Part shown: in pieces, positions 1-6,528 of the stretch
How positions within the stretch are numbered: position 1 is the stretch's first letter
Layout: each line of letters starts with the position of its first letter
Origin: an uncultured Pseudogracilibacillus sp.
Lineage (GTDB): Bacteria; Bacillota; Bacilli; Bacillales; Amphibacillaceae
NCBI GenBank assembly: GCA_937974845.1
Contig: CALJVC010000140.1
Span: 1 to 27,807, forward strand
Direction: 5' to 3'
DNA length: 27,807 bases
Program-made: the position numbers and the translations under genes
The notes under the pieces: generated by a model
Database searches by the model: none
Told to the model about the DNA's origin: nothing
The model's input: the letters and a program-made list of their open reading frames with translations, nothing else

Positions 1-16
1 CTTTTTTCTTCTAAGG

Positions 17-45
17 TTGACAAAGAAAAAAATTCCTGTTATGTT
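17..45 (+). promoter_or_regulatory. Sigma-A promoter of the mgtE transcript
   Basis: TTGACA at 17-22 and TATGTT at 40-45 are separated by 17 bases. The -35 is perfect and the -10 is a fair match. It lies about 25 bases ahead of the M-box fold, so the riboswitch would sit at the start of the transcript. Confidence 0.7.
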
Positions 46-74
46 GTTACATGTGCAAGAAAACAAAATAACTT

Positions 75-238
75 AACCTCGTTAGGTGAGGCTCCTATAT
101 GGAGATACGCTGCTGCCCAGAAACGTCGAGAGACACCAATGGGTCAACAGGATCGGTCGACTTAAGGCCATTCTAATGCAGCTGGGGAGATCATATCAGA
201 ACCATGCCATATAGTGCTAAAACTCTACGATGGGGGTT
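75..238 (+). promoter_or_regulatory. M-box (ykoK) magnesium riboswitch aptamer
   Basis: The stretch carries the conserved M-box blocks in order: GTTAGGTGAGGCTCCTATAT, GGAGATACGCTGCTGCCCA, CCAATGGGTCAACAG, TAATGCAGCTGG, CCATGCCATATAGTGCTAAA and CTCTACGA. The closing helix is formed by AACCTC (75-80) and GGGGTT (233-238). M-box RNAs bind several Mg2+ ions and stop transcription when Mg2+ is plentiful. The hairpin at 285-312 is the expression platform and mgtE is the controlled gene. Confidence 0.95.
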
Positions 239-284
239 GGCGTTGTCCTTATTTATTTAAGGGTAACGGTATCTTTGTATGGGT

Positions 285-320
285 ACACATCCTTCATTGT
301 AGAAGGATGTGTTTTTTATT
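285..320 (+). terminator. Riboswitch expression-platform terminator
   Basis: An 11-bp stem pairs 285-295 with 302-312 around a 6-base loop, followed by a run of T. It lies between the M-box aptamer and mgtE, as expected for the Mg2+-induced terminator. Confidence 0.9.
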
Positions 321-461
321 TATCGTAGGGAGACCCAAAGGTTAAGGAAGTATGGGAGGTGTTTAGGATGGATGCGTCGTCTTCGGATCTGTCGGACTGT
401 ATTTGGAGAATTACGAATATTCTGACCTTAAGGCGTAATTGTTTAATAGGAGGAACGGATA

Positions 462-1454
462 ATGAGAAGAAAAGTAAACATGATTTACAGGGCAGAGACG
501 GCTGGTGCTTTAATGAAGGACGAATTCGTTGCGCTAACCGGCGATATGACCGTTGACCACGCGCTCGACCAAGTCCGAAAGCAAGTTAGGAATAAAAAGA
601 ATATCCATTATGTCTATATCATCGACTATATGCAACAATTACAAGGTGTTCTGTCTATAAGGGAACTTTTAGCTTCGGAAGCAGGGGAGTGCTTAGAAGA
701 TATTATGGAAAGGGAGGTAGTAAGCTTCTATCCGGAGGTTGACCAGGAAGAGGTGGCCAAAGTGTTCCGAGATACCGATCTTGTGACGATTCCTGTTGTC
801 AATTCCAAGAAGCAACTACTCGGTGTCGTTCAAGTAGAAGATATTCTCGACGTCATGCAGGAGGAGGCGACCGAGGATTTTCATAAAATGGCACCTTTAA
901 CGACCGATATCGATGGTGGCTTAGCTGACGCTTCGATCGGGTTAATTTATAGGAAGCGGATCGTTTGGTTAATTATCCTTGTTTTTATGAATATTTTTTC
1001 CGGTGCAGGAATTGCCCATTTTGAAGATGTGATTGCTTCCCATATTGCTCTTGTTTTCTTCTTACCTTTACTCGTAGATAGTGGAGGAAATGCTGGTTCA
1101 CAATCAGCTACCCTCGTCATTCGTGCTTTAGCGACTGGGGATTTACGTTTAAAAGATTGGTTTTCGATGTTTGTGAAAGAAATTGTTATTTCGGTTTTAC
1201 TCGGTGTAACCATGGCTCTGGCAGTATCCTTTGTCGGCTTATGGCGGGGCGGCATAGACATTGCTATCGTCGTGGCCTTGACGATGACTTTAATTGTGAT
1301 TGTCGGTAGTTTAATTGGTCTTTCCTTACCCTTTATTTTCCGCAAGTTGAACTTAGACCCGGCAACGGCAAGCGCGCCCTTAATTACTTCGATTGCTGAT
1401 ATCGTAGGAGTACTTATTTATTTCGGGATTGCTTCTTGGTACTTAAGCCTTTAA
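462..1454 (+). CDS. mgtE: Short MgtE-type magnesium transporter lacking the N domain
   Basis: Magnesium channel/transporter of the MgtE family, 330 residues. Residues 16-72 and 78-132 form a CBS pair. About five membrane segments span 167-328 and contain the family pore signature (LPLLVDSGGNAGSQSATLVI, 201-220) and the conserved Asp region SIADIVGVLIYF near the C-terminus. Typical MgtE is about 450 residues and begins with a helical N domain that helps sense Mg2+. This protein starts almost exactly at the usual N-domain/CBS border (YRAETAGALM), so that domain is absent. The start is well supported by TAGGAGG at 447-453, and no N-domain sequence is visible upstream in another frame. It stands alone behind the M-box riboswitch. 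The family is certain; the transported ion rests on the riboswitch and the pore motif. Confidence 0.93.
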   Translation: MRRKVNMIYRAETAGALMKDEFVALTGDMTVDHALDQVRKQVRNKKNIHYVYIIDYMQQLQGVLSIRELLASEAGECLEDIMEREVVSFYPEVDQEEVAKVFRDTDLVTIPVVNSKKQLLGVVQVEDILDVMQEEATEDFHKMAPLTTDIDGGLADASIGLIYRKRIVWLIILVFMNIFSGAGIAHFEDVIASHIALVFFLPLLVDSGGNAGSQSATLVIRALATGDLRLKDWFSMFVKEIVISVLLGVTMALAVSFVGLWRGGIDIAIVVALTMTLIVIVGSLIGLSLPFIFRKLNLDPATASAPLITSIADIVGVLIYFGIASWYLSL

Positions 1455-1465
1455 GGAGCAAAAAA

Positions 1466-1510
1466 CCGATGCTCGATATATTTAGCTTATCGAGCATCGG
1501 CTTTTATTTT
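1466..1510. terminator. Bidirectional terminator between mgtE and the CDF gene
   Basis: A perfect 13-bp stem pairs 1466-1478 with 1488-1500. A T run follows on the plus strand, and a run of A precedes it, which is a T run on the minus strand. It serves both convergent genes. Confidence 0.9.
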
Positions 1511-2418
1511 TCCTTCTCCTCTTCATTTGGTTCGATATAGGGATTGATATGAACGAGGACATTTTCAACTTCTTTATGCTTTTCGATTAAAGTACGTTTC
1601 GTCTTTCTAGCGATATCGTGGCCCTCTTTGACGGTAATGTTCGGATCGACACTAATTTTTAAGTCGATGACCATATATCGGCCGTGGGTTCGGGCTAGGA
1701 GTTCGTCAACCCGTTTTACTCCATCGATCCGAAGGACGGTTTTAATATATTTTTCGACCTCTTGTTTCGGTAAAACTTGCTCGAGGACGATATTCGCCGA
1801 GGACTTAGCAAGGTCATAACCTACTTTAATAACGATTACCGAGACGAGTAGACCCGCCACAGCATCCCCGTAAATTAAGTAGGCAAGATCTAACTTTTCC
1901 CCTAAAATCGCTAGGCCAACTCCCCCAAGGGCGGCGAGGGAGGAAAGGGAGTCCGAACGGTGGTGCCAAGCATCGGCTATAAGGGCTGAACTTTCGTATT
2001 TTTTCCCAACGTAATATTTATAATGGAACAAGATTTCCTTTAAAATAATCGAGGCAACTAAGATATATAGGGCGACCGTAGTTGGCGCAACCGGTGTATC
2101 GCCGAAAAATACCTTAATCGAGGAAATACTTATTTCGATTCCGACGATAATTAAGAGGAGGGCAACGATAATGGAGGCGATATTTTCTGCCTTTCCGTGC
2201 CCATAGGGATGTTCTTCATCCGGCGGTTTATCGGCGATTTTTACCGCAAACAGTATGACGACAGAACTAACGACATCTGAAGCAGAGTGGGCAGCATCGG
2301 CAACGAGAGCCCGGCTACCGGATACTAATCCGCCAATCGCCTTCAGGACAGTTAAGAGGAGATTGACAAAAATACCGACCCAGGTTGCAAAGATGATGCG
2401 ACGGCTACTTTTTTTCAT
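1504..2418 (-). CDS. Cation diffusion facilitator (CDF) family efflux protein
   Basis: Proton-driven exporter of divalent metal ions in the cytoplasmic membrane. In the longest reading (307 residues) it shows the CDF hallmarks: ADAAHSASD at 43-51 in the second membrane helix, HPYGHGKAE at 73-81, ADAWHHRSD at 151-159 in the fifth helix, and a soluble C-terminal ferredoxin-like domain from about 210. The metal-site residues H47, D51, H155 and D159 are intact. Similarity to the B. subtilis YeaB (MneS)/YdfM (MneP) group suggests Mn2+, Fe2+ or Zn2+; the metal cannot be read from sequence. The longest ORF starts at 2427, but the ribosome site AGAAGGG touches that ATG. The ATG at 2418, nine bases further on, is better spaced and was chosen. 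It is convergent with mgtE. Confidence 0.88.
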   Translation of the reverse strand: MKKSSRRIIFATWVGIFVNLLLTVLKAIGGLVSGSRALVADAAHSASDVVSSVVILFAVKIADKPPDEEHPYGHGKAENIASIIVALLLIIVGIEISISSIKVFFGDTPVAPTTVALYILVASIILKEILFHYKYYVGKKYESSALIADAWHHRSDSLSSLAALGGVGLAILGEKLDLAYLIYGDAVAGLLVSVIVIKVGYDLAKSSANIVLEQVLPKQEVEKYIKTVLRIDGVKRVDELLARTHGRYMVIDLKISVDPNITVKEGHDIARKTKRTLIEKHKEVENVLVHINPYIEPNEEEKEK

Positions 2419-2553
2419 CTTTTTCATCCCTTCTTTAAGTAATTCTATGTTACCAATTATTTAAGGAAAGGTCTATCTTAAGCCTAAGGTCTCTTCCTTT
2501 TTGGCGGGGTTTGTTAGAGCGCTATCTTCAAGTGCAATCTAGGAAAATAATTG

Positions 2554-2568
2554 TTACACTTATAGTAA
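2554..2568 (+). promoter_or_regulatory. Probable -10 region of the FAH-family gene
   Basis: TATAGT at 2561-2566 lies inside the imperfect repeat TTAC-N7-GTAA. No good -35 box is visible at normal spacing. The 11 bases TTACACTTATA recur at the promoter at 22611, ahead of the glcD-like gene. Confidence 0.4.
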
Positions 2569-2616
2569 TAGATTTCCATTTATTTACGCAGTTTATTACG
2601 GTGAGGAGGATGTAGG

Positions 2617-3513
2617 ATGAAATTACTGACGATTAGAGAGGGAGAAAGGGAACAGTTAGGTGTAAAACTAGAGGAAGGAATTCTTCTTCTTGAGAAAGCC
2701 TTATCCCAAGAAGCCAACGAGGCTCTACCCAAAGATATGATGGAAGTAATTGCTCAAGGGGAAGATGGTCTTGAACGTTTATCAGCTTATATCGAAGGCT
2801 TGTCCGAGGAGGTAAAACGAGCTTCTATCGTAGAGGAGGAGAAGCTTACCTTTGCCCCAGCAGTACCGAAACCAGAAAAAATTATTTGTATCGGCTTAAA
2901 TTATAAGAAGCATGCTGACGAGACCGGCTTACCCTATCCAGAATATCCGGTCCTTTTCAATAAATTTAACAACGCTTTATCTGGCCATTTAGAAGAAGTA
3001 CCGGTACCTAAAACGACTGAACGCCTCGATTATGAAGTCGAGTTAGGGATCGTTATTGGAAAAAGGGCAAAGTATATTACAGAGGAAGAGGCCTTAGATT
3101 ACGTCTTCGGTTACTGCACGACGAATGATCTTTCTGCCCGAGACTTGCAAAAGCGCGCCTCCCAGTGGTTGACCGGGAAATCTTTGGATGGTTTTGCTCC
3201 GGTAGGACCGTATGTCGTAACAAAGGATGAAGTAGAGAATCCGAACGATTTACAATTGACGACAAGGGTAAATGGTGAGCTACGCCAGTCTTCAACGACA
3301 GCGGATATGATTTATTCCGTTGAGGAACTTGTAAGCTATATTTCTCAATTTATGACCTTAGAACCGGGAGATCTGATCATGACCGGAACACCCGAAGGAG
3401 TCATTATCGGTAAACCAATTCCAGAAAGAGTTTATTTACGTCCAGGGGATGTTGTAACGGTAGAAGTAGAGGGCCTCGGTGCTTTAACGACGAAATTTGT
3501 CGAAGAAGCGTAG
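2617..3513 (+). CDS. Fumarylacetoacetate hydrolase (FAH) family protein
   Basis: Cytosolic, metal-dependent enzyme of the FAH superfamily, 298 residues, the usual length of the YisK/2-keto-4-pentenoate hydratase-like group. Residues 1-75 form the variable N-terminal part. The catalytic domain starts at KIICIGLNYKKHA (88-100). The metal ligands are E140 and E142 in DYEVELGIVIG and D171 in NDLSARDLQKR. GKSLDGFAPVGP (187-198) and GDLIMTGTPEGV (251-262) are further family blocks. Members hydrolyse C-C bonds in acylpyruvates, decarboxylate oxaloacetate (B. subtilis YisK), or act as hydratases or lyases, so the substrate is open. GAGGAGG (2603-2609) supports the start. The gene appears to be transcribed alone. 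No clear terminator follows it. Confidence 0.9.
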   Translation: MKLLTIREGEREQLGVKLEEGILLLEKALSQEANEALPKDMMEVIAQGEDGLERLSAYIEGLSEEVKRASIVEEEKLTFAPAVPKPEKIICIGLNYKKHADETGLPYPEYPVLFNKFNNALSGHLEEVPVPKTTERLDYEVELGIVIGKRAKYITEEEALDYVFGYCTTNDLSARDLQKRASQWLTGKSLDGFAPVGPYVVTKDEVENPNDLQLTTRVNGELRQSSTTADMIYSVEELVSYISQFMTLEPGDLIMTGTPEGVIIGKPIPERVYLRPGDVVTVEVEGLGALTTKFVEEA

Positions 3514-3684
3514 GCAAAGAAAAAAGGCGCAAGGTTCTTTGATAAGATTATGGTGAAGGAAAGGTAGGTATATTTGTTTCTTAGAGGCATAGGATGTTAG
3601 AAAGAGAGGATTCTTAATCAAGACCTCTGCTACGTCCAGTCCTTTCTTTTATAGGTAAAAGGTTAAAAAAGCCTATACCGCCCT

Positions 3685-3718
3685 TTGACAAGCGCTTACA
3701 TAAAGGGTACACTATAAT
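3685..3718 (+). promoter_or_regulatory. Candidate promoter of the YesK-like gene
   Basis: TTGACA (3685-3690) is followed by TACACT (3709-3714, 18-base spacer), which overlaps a perfect TATAAT (3713-3718). The perfect -10 is 22 bases from the TTGACA, so the true pair is uncertain. Confidence 0.4.
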
Positions 3719-3759
3719 TGTGACAACTTTATTACAAATTGAAGTCGAGGTGACGGTTC

Positions 3760-4062
3760 ATGATTCAAGCTGTGCTCACGTATGGTAGCCTATTAACGCT
3801 TGCATTACTACTCGTCAGTCTTCTCTTAGTCAAGGTAACCCCGAAGGAGAGTTACCTAGCCTATGTTCCTGGCTTTATTTTCTTTGCCGTCGGATTGGTT
3901 TGCCTTTTATTTGCAACCTTATTCGATCGGATTTGGATTTTAGAGGCAGGCTTAGGTGGATGGGGAATCGCTTCCCTCTTTGCAGCAACGATTAGTATGA
4001 TCATCTCAGCCGTCGTCGATGCCTACCGACAGGAAGAAGCATATAAAGCAGAAAGCTTGTGA
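3760..4062 (+). CDS. Small membrane protein, YesK-like
   Basis: 100 residues with about three membrane segments (roughly 5-25, 33-55 and 63-86) and a short charged tail (YRQEEAYKAESL). There is no signal peptide cleavage motif and no catalytic motif. The overall pattern resembles the small YesK family of Bacillus, whose function is unknown; I hold that assignment loosely. GAGGTGA about six bases upstream supports the ATG. The stop codon lies inside the left arm of the terminator stem. It has its own upstream promoter-like sequence and no operon partner. Confidence 0.7.
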   Translation: MIQAVLTYGSLLTLALLLVSLLLVKVTPKESYLAYVPGFIFFAVGLVCLLFATLFDRIWILEAGLGGWGIASLFAATISMIISAVVDAYRQEEAYKAESL

Positions 4063-4090
4063 CAGCCATAAGGTCTGTCACAAGCTTTTT
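4052..4090. terminator. Terminator between the YesK-like gene and cvfB
   Basis: A 13-bp stem pairs 4052-4064 with 4076-4088 and is followed by T residues to 4092. The minus strand has a weaker T tract, so it may also end cvfB transcription. Confidence 0.85.
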
Positions 4091-4921
4091 TTACTCGATT
4101 AAATAGGTATGCCCATCCCTTTGCTCGACCTTCTTTTGGCGCATGAGGCGGCCGAGGGCCCGTTTAAAGGCGGCCTTGCTCATGTTGAAGGTAGAACGGA
4201 TAGCTTCCGGTGGGCTGTAATCGTCAAAGGGTATGACTCCATCATGTTCTATTAAATATTGTAAAATATGTTCAGCATCCCTCTCGAGACGTTCGTGCTT
4301 CATCGGCTTGAGGGAGGCGTTCAAAGTGCCATCTTCCTTTACTTCGATAATGCGTGCCGTGACTTCTTCCCCTAGGCGGGGTTCTTCCTCCCGTTCGCTC
4401 CGGTGGATGAAGGCCCGGTAGCCCTCTTCCGTTAAAAGGACCGTCCCTTCCCTTGCCGTCCGAATCACTCGACCGGTCACTTTATCATTTAATTCGAGAT
4501 GGTAGGCCTCTTCAATCAGATGGGTAAATTCCCTTTCCTTCGCCGGTACAGCAAAAAGACGGCCGGAGGACTTTTGCTTAAGAACGACGTAAAGGTAGTC
4601 GCCAACCTGGGGCCAAACCTTCCGATAAGCTGGTAGATCCCTCGCATCGATTTCAACGAGTTCACTCGTTCCGATGTCGACGTAGATTTTTTCATGGCTT
4701 ACTTCTTCTACCCTTACCCAGTCAAACTCCCCAAGGGATAACCGAGGAAGGTGCATCGTGACGAAGGATTCTAGGACGAAGACTTCGACAGCTTCTCCCT
4801 TCTGTAAGGGCCTAGTCGCTTCGTTTTTTGGCAGGGTAAATTTTTTTAAGCCTTGCTCTAATATATAATAATCGCTTGCTTCCTTTTGTACTTCCATGAC
4901 TTGGATTGTTCCACACTTCAT
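4091..4921 (-). CDS. cvfB: CvfB family S1-domain RNA-binding protein
   Basis: 276 residues matching the CvfB/YitL layout: S1-like OB folds over about residues 1-60, 62-130 and 143-208, then a winged helix at about 215-276. Useful markers are GDYLYVVLKQKSSGRLFAVP in the second fold, LNDKVTGRVIRTAREGTVLL in the third, and FNMSKAAFKRALGRLMRQKK in the winged helix. The family binds RNA; in Staphylococcus aureus CvfB affects virulence-factor expression, while its role in Bacillus is unclear. AAGGAG seven bases upstream supports the start. ytaF lies 81 bases upstream on the same strand with no terminator between, so the two may be co-transcribed. Confidence 0.9.
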   Translation of the reverse strand: MKCGTIQVMEVQKEASDYYILEQGLKKFTLPKNEATRPLQKGEAVEVFVLESFVTMHLPRLSLGEFDWVRVEEVSHEKIYVDIGTSELVEIDARDLPAYRKVWPQVGDYLYVVLKQKSSGRLFAVPAKEREFTHLIEEAYHLELNDKVTGRVIRTAREGTVLLTEEGYRAFIHRSEREEEPRLGEEVTARIIEVKEDGTLNASLKPMKHERLERDAEHILQYLIEHDGVIPFDDYSPPEAIRSTFNMSKAAFKRALGRLMRQKKVEQRDGHTYLIE

Positions 4922-5002
4922 CCCTCTGCTCCTTTTCTTTTCCGAAGTTGCTTTAGGTTTAGCCTACCTGTTTTTACGAAAAAAATCCACTGAAGGAATC
5001 GT

Positions 5003-5608
5003 TTAATTAAAAAAAGTTGAAATGCCGATGCAAAGCAACAGGATTGGTGGGATGTATACCATTCGCTTGACCAAGGGAAAGTTCGCCAGTAGGTGACCGA
5101 AGAAAAAGCCACTGTAGACGAATAATCCGCTCGATAGGGCAATGCATAGAACCGTAGTAAGCATTGGAAAACCGAGGAAAGATGAAGCAATGCCGGCGCC
5201 AAAGGCATCCAGAGCTAGAGCAAAGCCGAGGATAAAGGCTTCGGTAATCGAGATCGTACCTGAACGGTCAAAATCGATGATTTCAGGATTTTCGATAAAG
5301 GAAGAGTAACCTTTCTTCCTTCGATTTCTTTCCTTTTGTCGAGCCCGTAAACTAGAAGAAAGCATATACAAGCCTAAACAGAGAAAAATCGTCCCGCCGA
5401 TCATATTGCGAAAATGTTCCGGCATCAAGGGATTGATGAGTTCGCCAATGGTCATAGAAGTAAAGACAATTAAACCAGAGCAGGCAGTAATGATTAGGAA
5501 GGACGGGAAAGAAAGGTGGATCTTTCTTAATCCGTAGGTCATGCCAACGGTAAAGCCATCTAAACTTACGGCAAGCACGATAAAAAGGAGTTGGGTCAAC
5601 ATAGCCAT
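5003..5608 (-). CDS. ytaF: YtaF family sporulation membrane protein
   Basis: Six-helix membrane protein of the MntP/YtaF superfamily, 204 residues in the longest reading. Conserved acidic positions lie in VSLDGFTVGMTYGLRK (helix 1, D20) and LALDAFGAGI (helix 4, D137). The central loop after helix 3 is basic (about 90-103) and then carries DFDRSGTISITE (115-126), which matches a canonical 12-residue EF-hand loop. That acidic loop separates YtaF from true MntP manganese exporters. YtaF is annotated as a sporulation membrane protein in B. subtilis; its biochemical role is not settled. The longest ORF starts at 5617, but AAGGA abuts that ATG. The ATG at 5608, nine bases downstream, has proper spacing and was chosen. 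Confidence 0.88.
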   Translation of the reverse strand: MAMLTQLLFIVLAVSLDGFTVGMTYGLRKIHLSFPSFLIITACSGLIVFTSMTIGELINPLMPEHFRNMIGGTIFLCLGLYMLSSSLRARQKERNRRKKGYSSFIENPEIIDFDRSGTISITEAFILGFALALDAFGAGIASSFLGFPMLTTVLCIALSSGLFVYSGFFFGHLLANFPLVKRMVYIPPILLLCIGISTFFN

Positions 5609-5617
5609 CGTTATCAT

Positions 5618-5876
5618 TCCTTGTATCGTTGTTGCTTTAGTATGTTATGTGATGTGAGGACTTTCCGTTATTCTTTTTTACAAAATAGTTACCTACCTAG
5701 ATAGGGGGGCAGACTTTCGTTTTTCGGCTTCTTATGCTATCCTTTAGGCAAGCCTCTGGAAATAGAAGGAAAATGGCACTTTGCACGACCAAGGATGACT
5801 TTATAAAAAAAGGACAGGCTATCTATTGTTTAGGAGGGAAACAAGGTAGTCAAAATTGTCAAAGGATGAACGTTTT
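5618..5876. other. Intergenic stretch without a recognisable gene
   Basis: Both strands were read for coding potential with a ribosome site and none was convincing. It separates the divergent ytaF and ferredoxin genes and must hold the ytaF promoter, which I could not place. Its ferredoxin-side end passes into the promoter region at 5877-5925. Confidence 0.5.
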
Positions 5877-5925
5877 TTGACAAATAGCGAAAAAGTTTAC
5901 GGCTAAGGGTTTTATCATGTATTAT
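5877..5925 (+). promoter_or_regulatory. Promoter region of the ferredoxin gene
   Basis: TTTACG (5896-5901) and TATTAT (5920-5925) have an 18-base spacer. A perfect TTGACA lies further upstream at 5877-5882 without a good -10 at normal spacing. Which -35 is used is unclear. Confidence 0.35.
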
Positions 5926-5967
5926 AGAAGAATGAAAGGTTCACAAGATACGAAGGAGGTAGCGTCT

Positions 5968-6207
5968 ATGGCTTTTGTTATTTTAGAACCTTGTCAGACT
6001 GAAAAGTCAGGCGAGTGTGTAACGGTATGCCCCGTTGACTGTATTGAGGAAGGACCGGACCAGTTTTATATAGATCCAGACATTTGTATTGATTGTGGTG
6101 CGTGCGTTGCCGTTTGTCCTGTCGATGCGATTGTTGAAGAATACGATTTACGACCAGAGGACGAAATTTATTTACAAAAAGCTGAAGAATTTTTTGCTAA
6201 TCGCTAA
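5968..6207 (+). CDS. Seven-iron ferredoxin (3Fe-4S/4Fe-4S)
   Basis: Small soluble electron carrier, 79 residues. The cysteine pattern C9-x7-C17-x3-C21-P and C40-x2-C43-x2-C46-x3-C50-P fits the Azotobacter FdI/Bacillus schlegelii class: C9, C17 and C50 would hold a 3Fe-4S cluster, and C21, C40, C43 and C46 a 4Fe-4S cluster. The extra C25 is also seen in that class. The C-terminus (LRPEDEIYLQKAEEFFANR) is the usual acidic helical tail. AAGGAGGT (5953-5960) places the start at 5968; a longer in-frame reading from 5917 would begin inside the promoter. It is a single-gene unit with its own terminator. Its redox partner is not in the window. Confidence 0.93.
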   Translation: MAFVILEPCQTEKSGECVTVCPVDCIEEGPDQFYIDPDICIDCGACVAVCPVDAIVEEYDLRPEDEIYLQKAEEFFANR

Positions 6208-6250
6208 AAAAATGGATTGGGCCGAAGAAGGCTCCAATCCATTTTTTTGT
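6207..6250 (+). terminator. Ferredoxin gene terminator
   Basis: The stem pairs ATGGATTGG (6212-6220) with CCAATCCAT (6234-6242), extended by flanking A/T runs and an inner GCC/GGC pairing, and is followed by seven T residues. Confidence 0.88.
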
Positions 6251-6268
6251 TTAGTGAGGATGCTTTCA

Positions 6269-6424
6269 CTAGGCTTTTTTCTCGTCTTTCTTCTCGACGA
6301 CTTTTTCCGCCAAGTGACTAGCGATCCATCGCTCAGCTGTTTTTTCATTAATATCGTAAACTTTTCCTGCCCGTAAAAGTTCCCCTTTATACATCGTTTG
6401 TACGTTTAATTTAACTTTAACCAT
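6269..6424 (-). CDS. Small hypothetical protein, 51 residues
   Basis: A short ORF beginning MVKVKLNVQTMYKGELLRAG and continuing through KVYDINEKTAERWIASHLAE to a lysine-rich tail ending in DEKKA. AGGAGG stands 5 bases before the ATG, and an extended -10 (TG-G-TAAAAT, 6464-6469 plus upstream TG) is found 40 bases further up. The pattern of a small beta-rich start, AGKVYDI, then a helix ending WIASHLAE, resembles short proteins common in phage and prophage gene sets. No other phage gene is nearby, so it may be a stray domesticated gene. Function unknown. It lies downstream of the HemAT gene on the same strand but seems to have its own promoter. Confidence 0.75.
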   Translation of the reverse strand: MVKVKLNVQTMYKGELLRAGKVYDINEKTAERWIASHLAEKVVEKKDEKKA

Positions 6425-6463
6425 GCTTGCCTCCTTCGAACACCATGAATCGTTCTAAACTCT

Positions 6464-6472
6464 ATTTTACCA
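6464..6472 (-). promoter_or_regulatory. Extended -10 promoter of the 51-residue ORF
   Basis: TGGTAAAAT reads on the minus strand across 6472-6464, an extended -10 match. No convincing -35 was seen. It falls between the HemAT stop codon and the ribosome site of the small ORF. Confidence 0.5.
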
Positions 6473-6528
6473 TAAGTTAATGGTCGAGCTTGTCTTCATG
6501 GTCGACTTCAAAGGAGCTTAAGTTAGGT

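Noticed and set aside
947..1345. 132-residue minus-strand ORF within mgtE
   Set aside because: It lies antisense to membrane-helix codons of a clear gene, has no ribosome site and is rich in K, T and I as expected for a shadow.
3686..3700. TGACAAGCGCTTACA, resembling a catabolite-responsive (cre) site
   Set aside because: The right half matches, but the left half is out of register by one base, so CcpA binding is doubtful.
4918..5208. 96-residue minus-strand ORF over the 3' end of ytaF
   Set aside because: It is a frame shadow of ytaF with no ribosome site and a low-complexity composition.
5003..5617. Manganese efflux pump MntP
   Set aside because: Same superfamily, but the long basic loop with the DxDxSG segment and the sequence around helix 4 fit YtaF rather than MntP.
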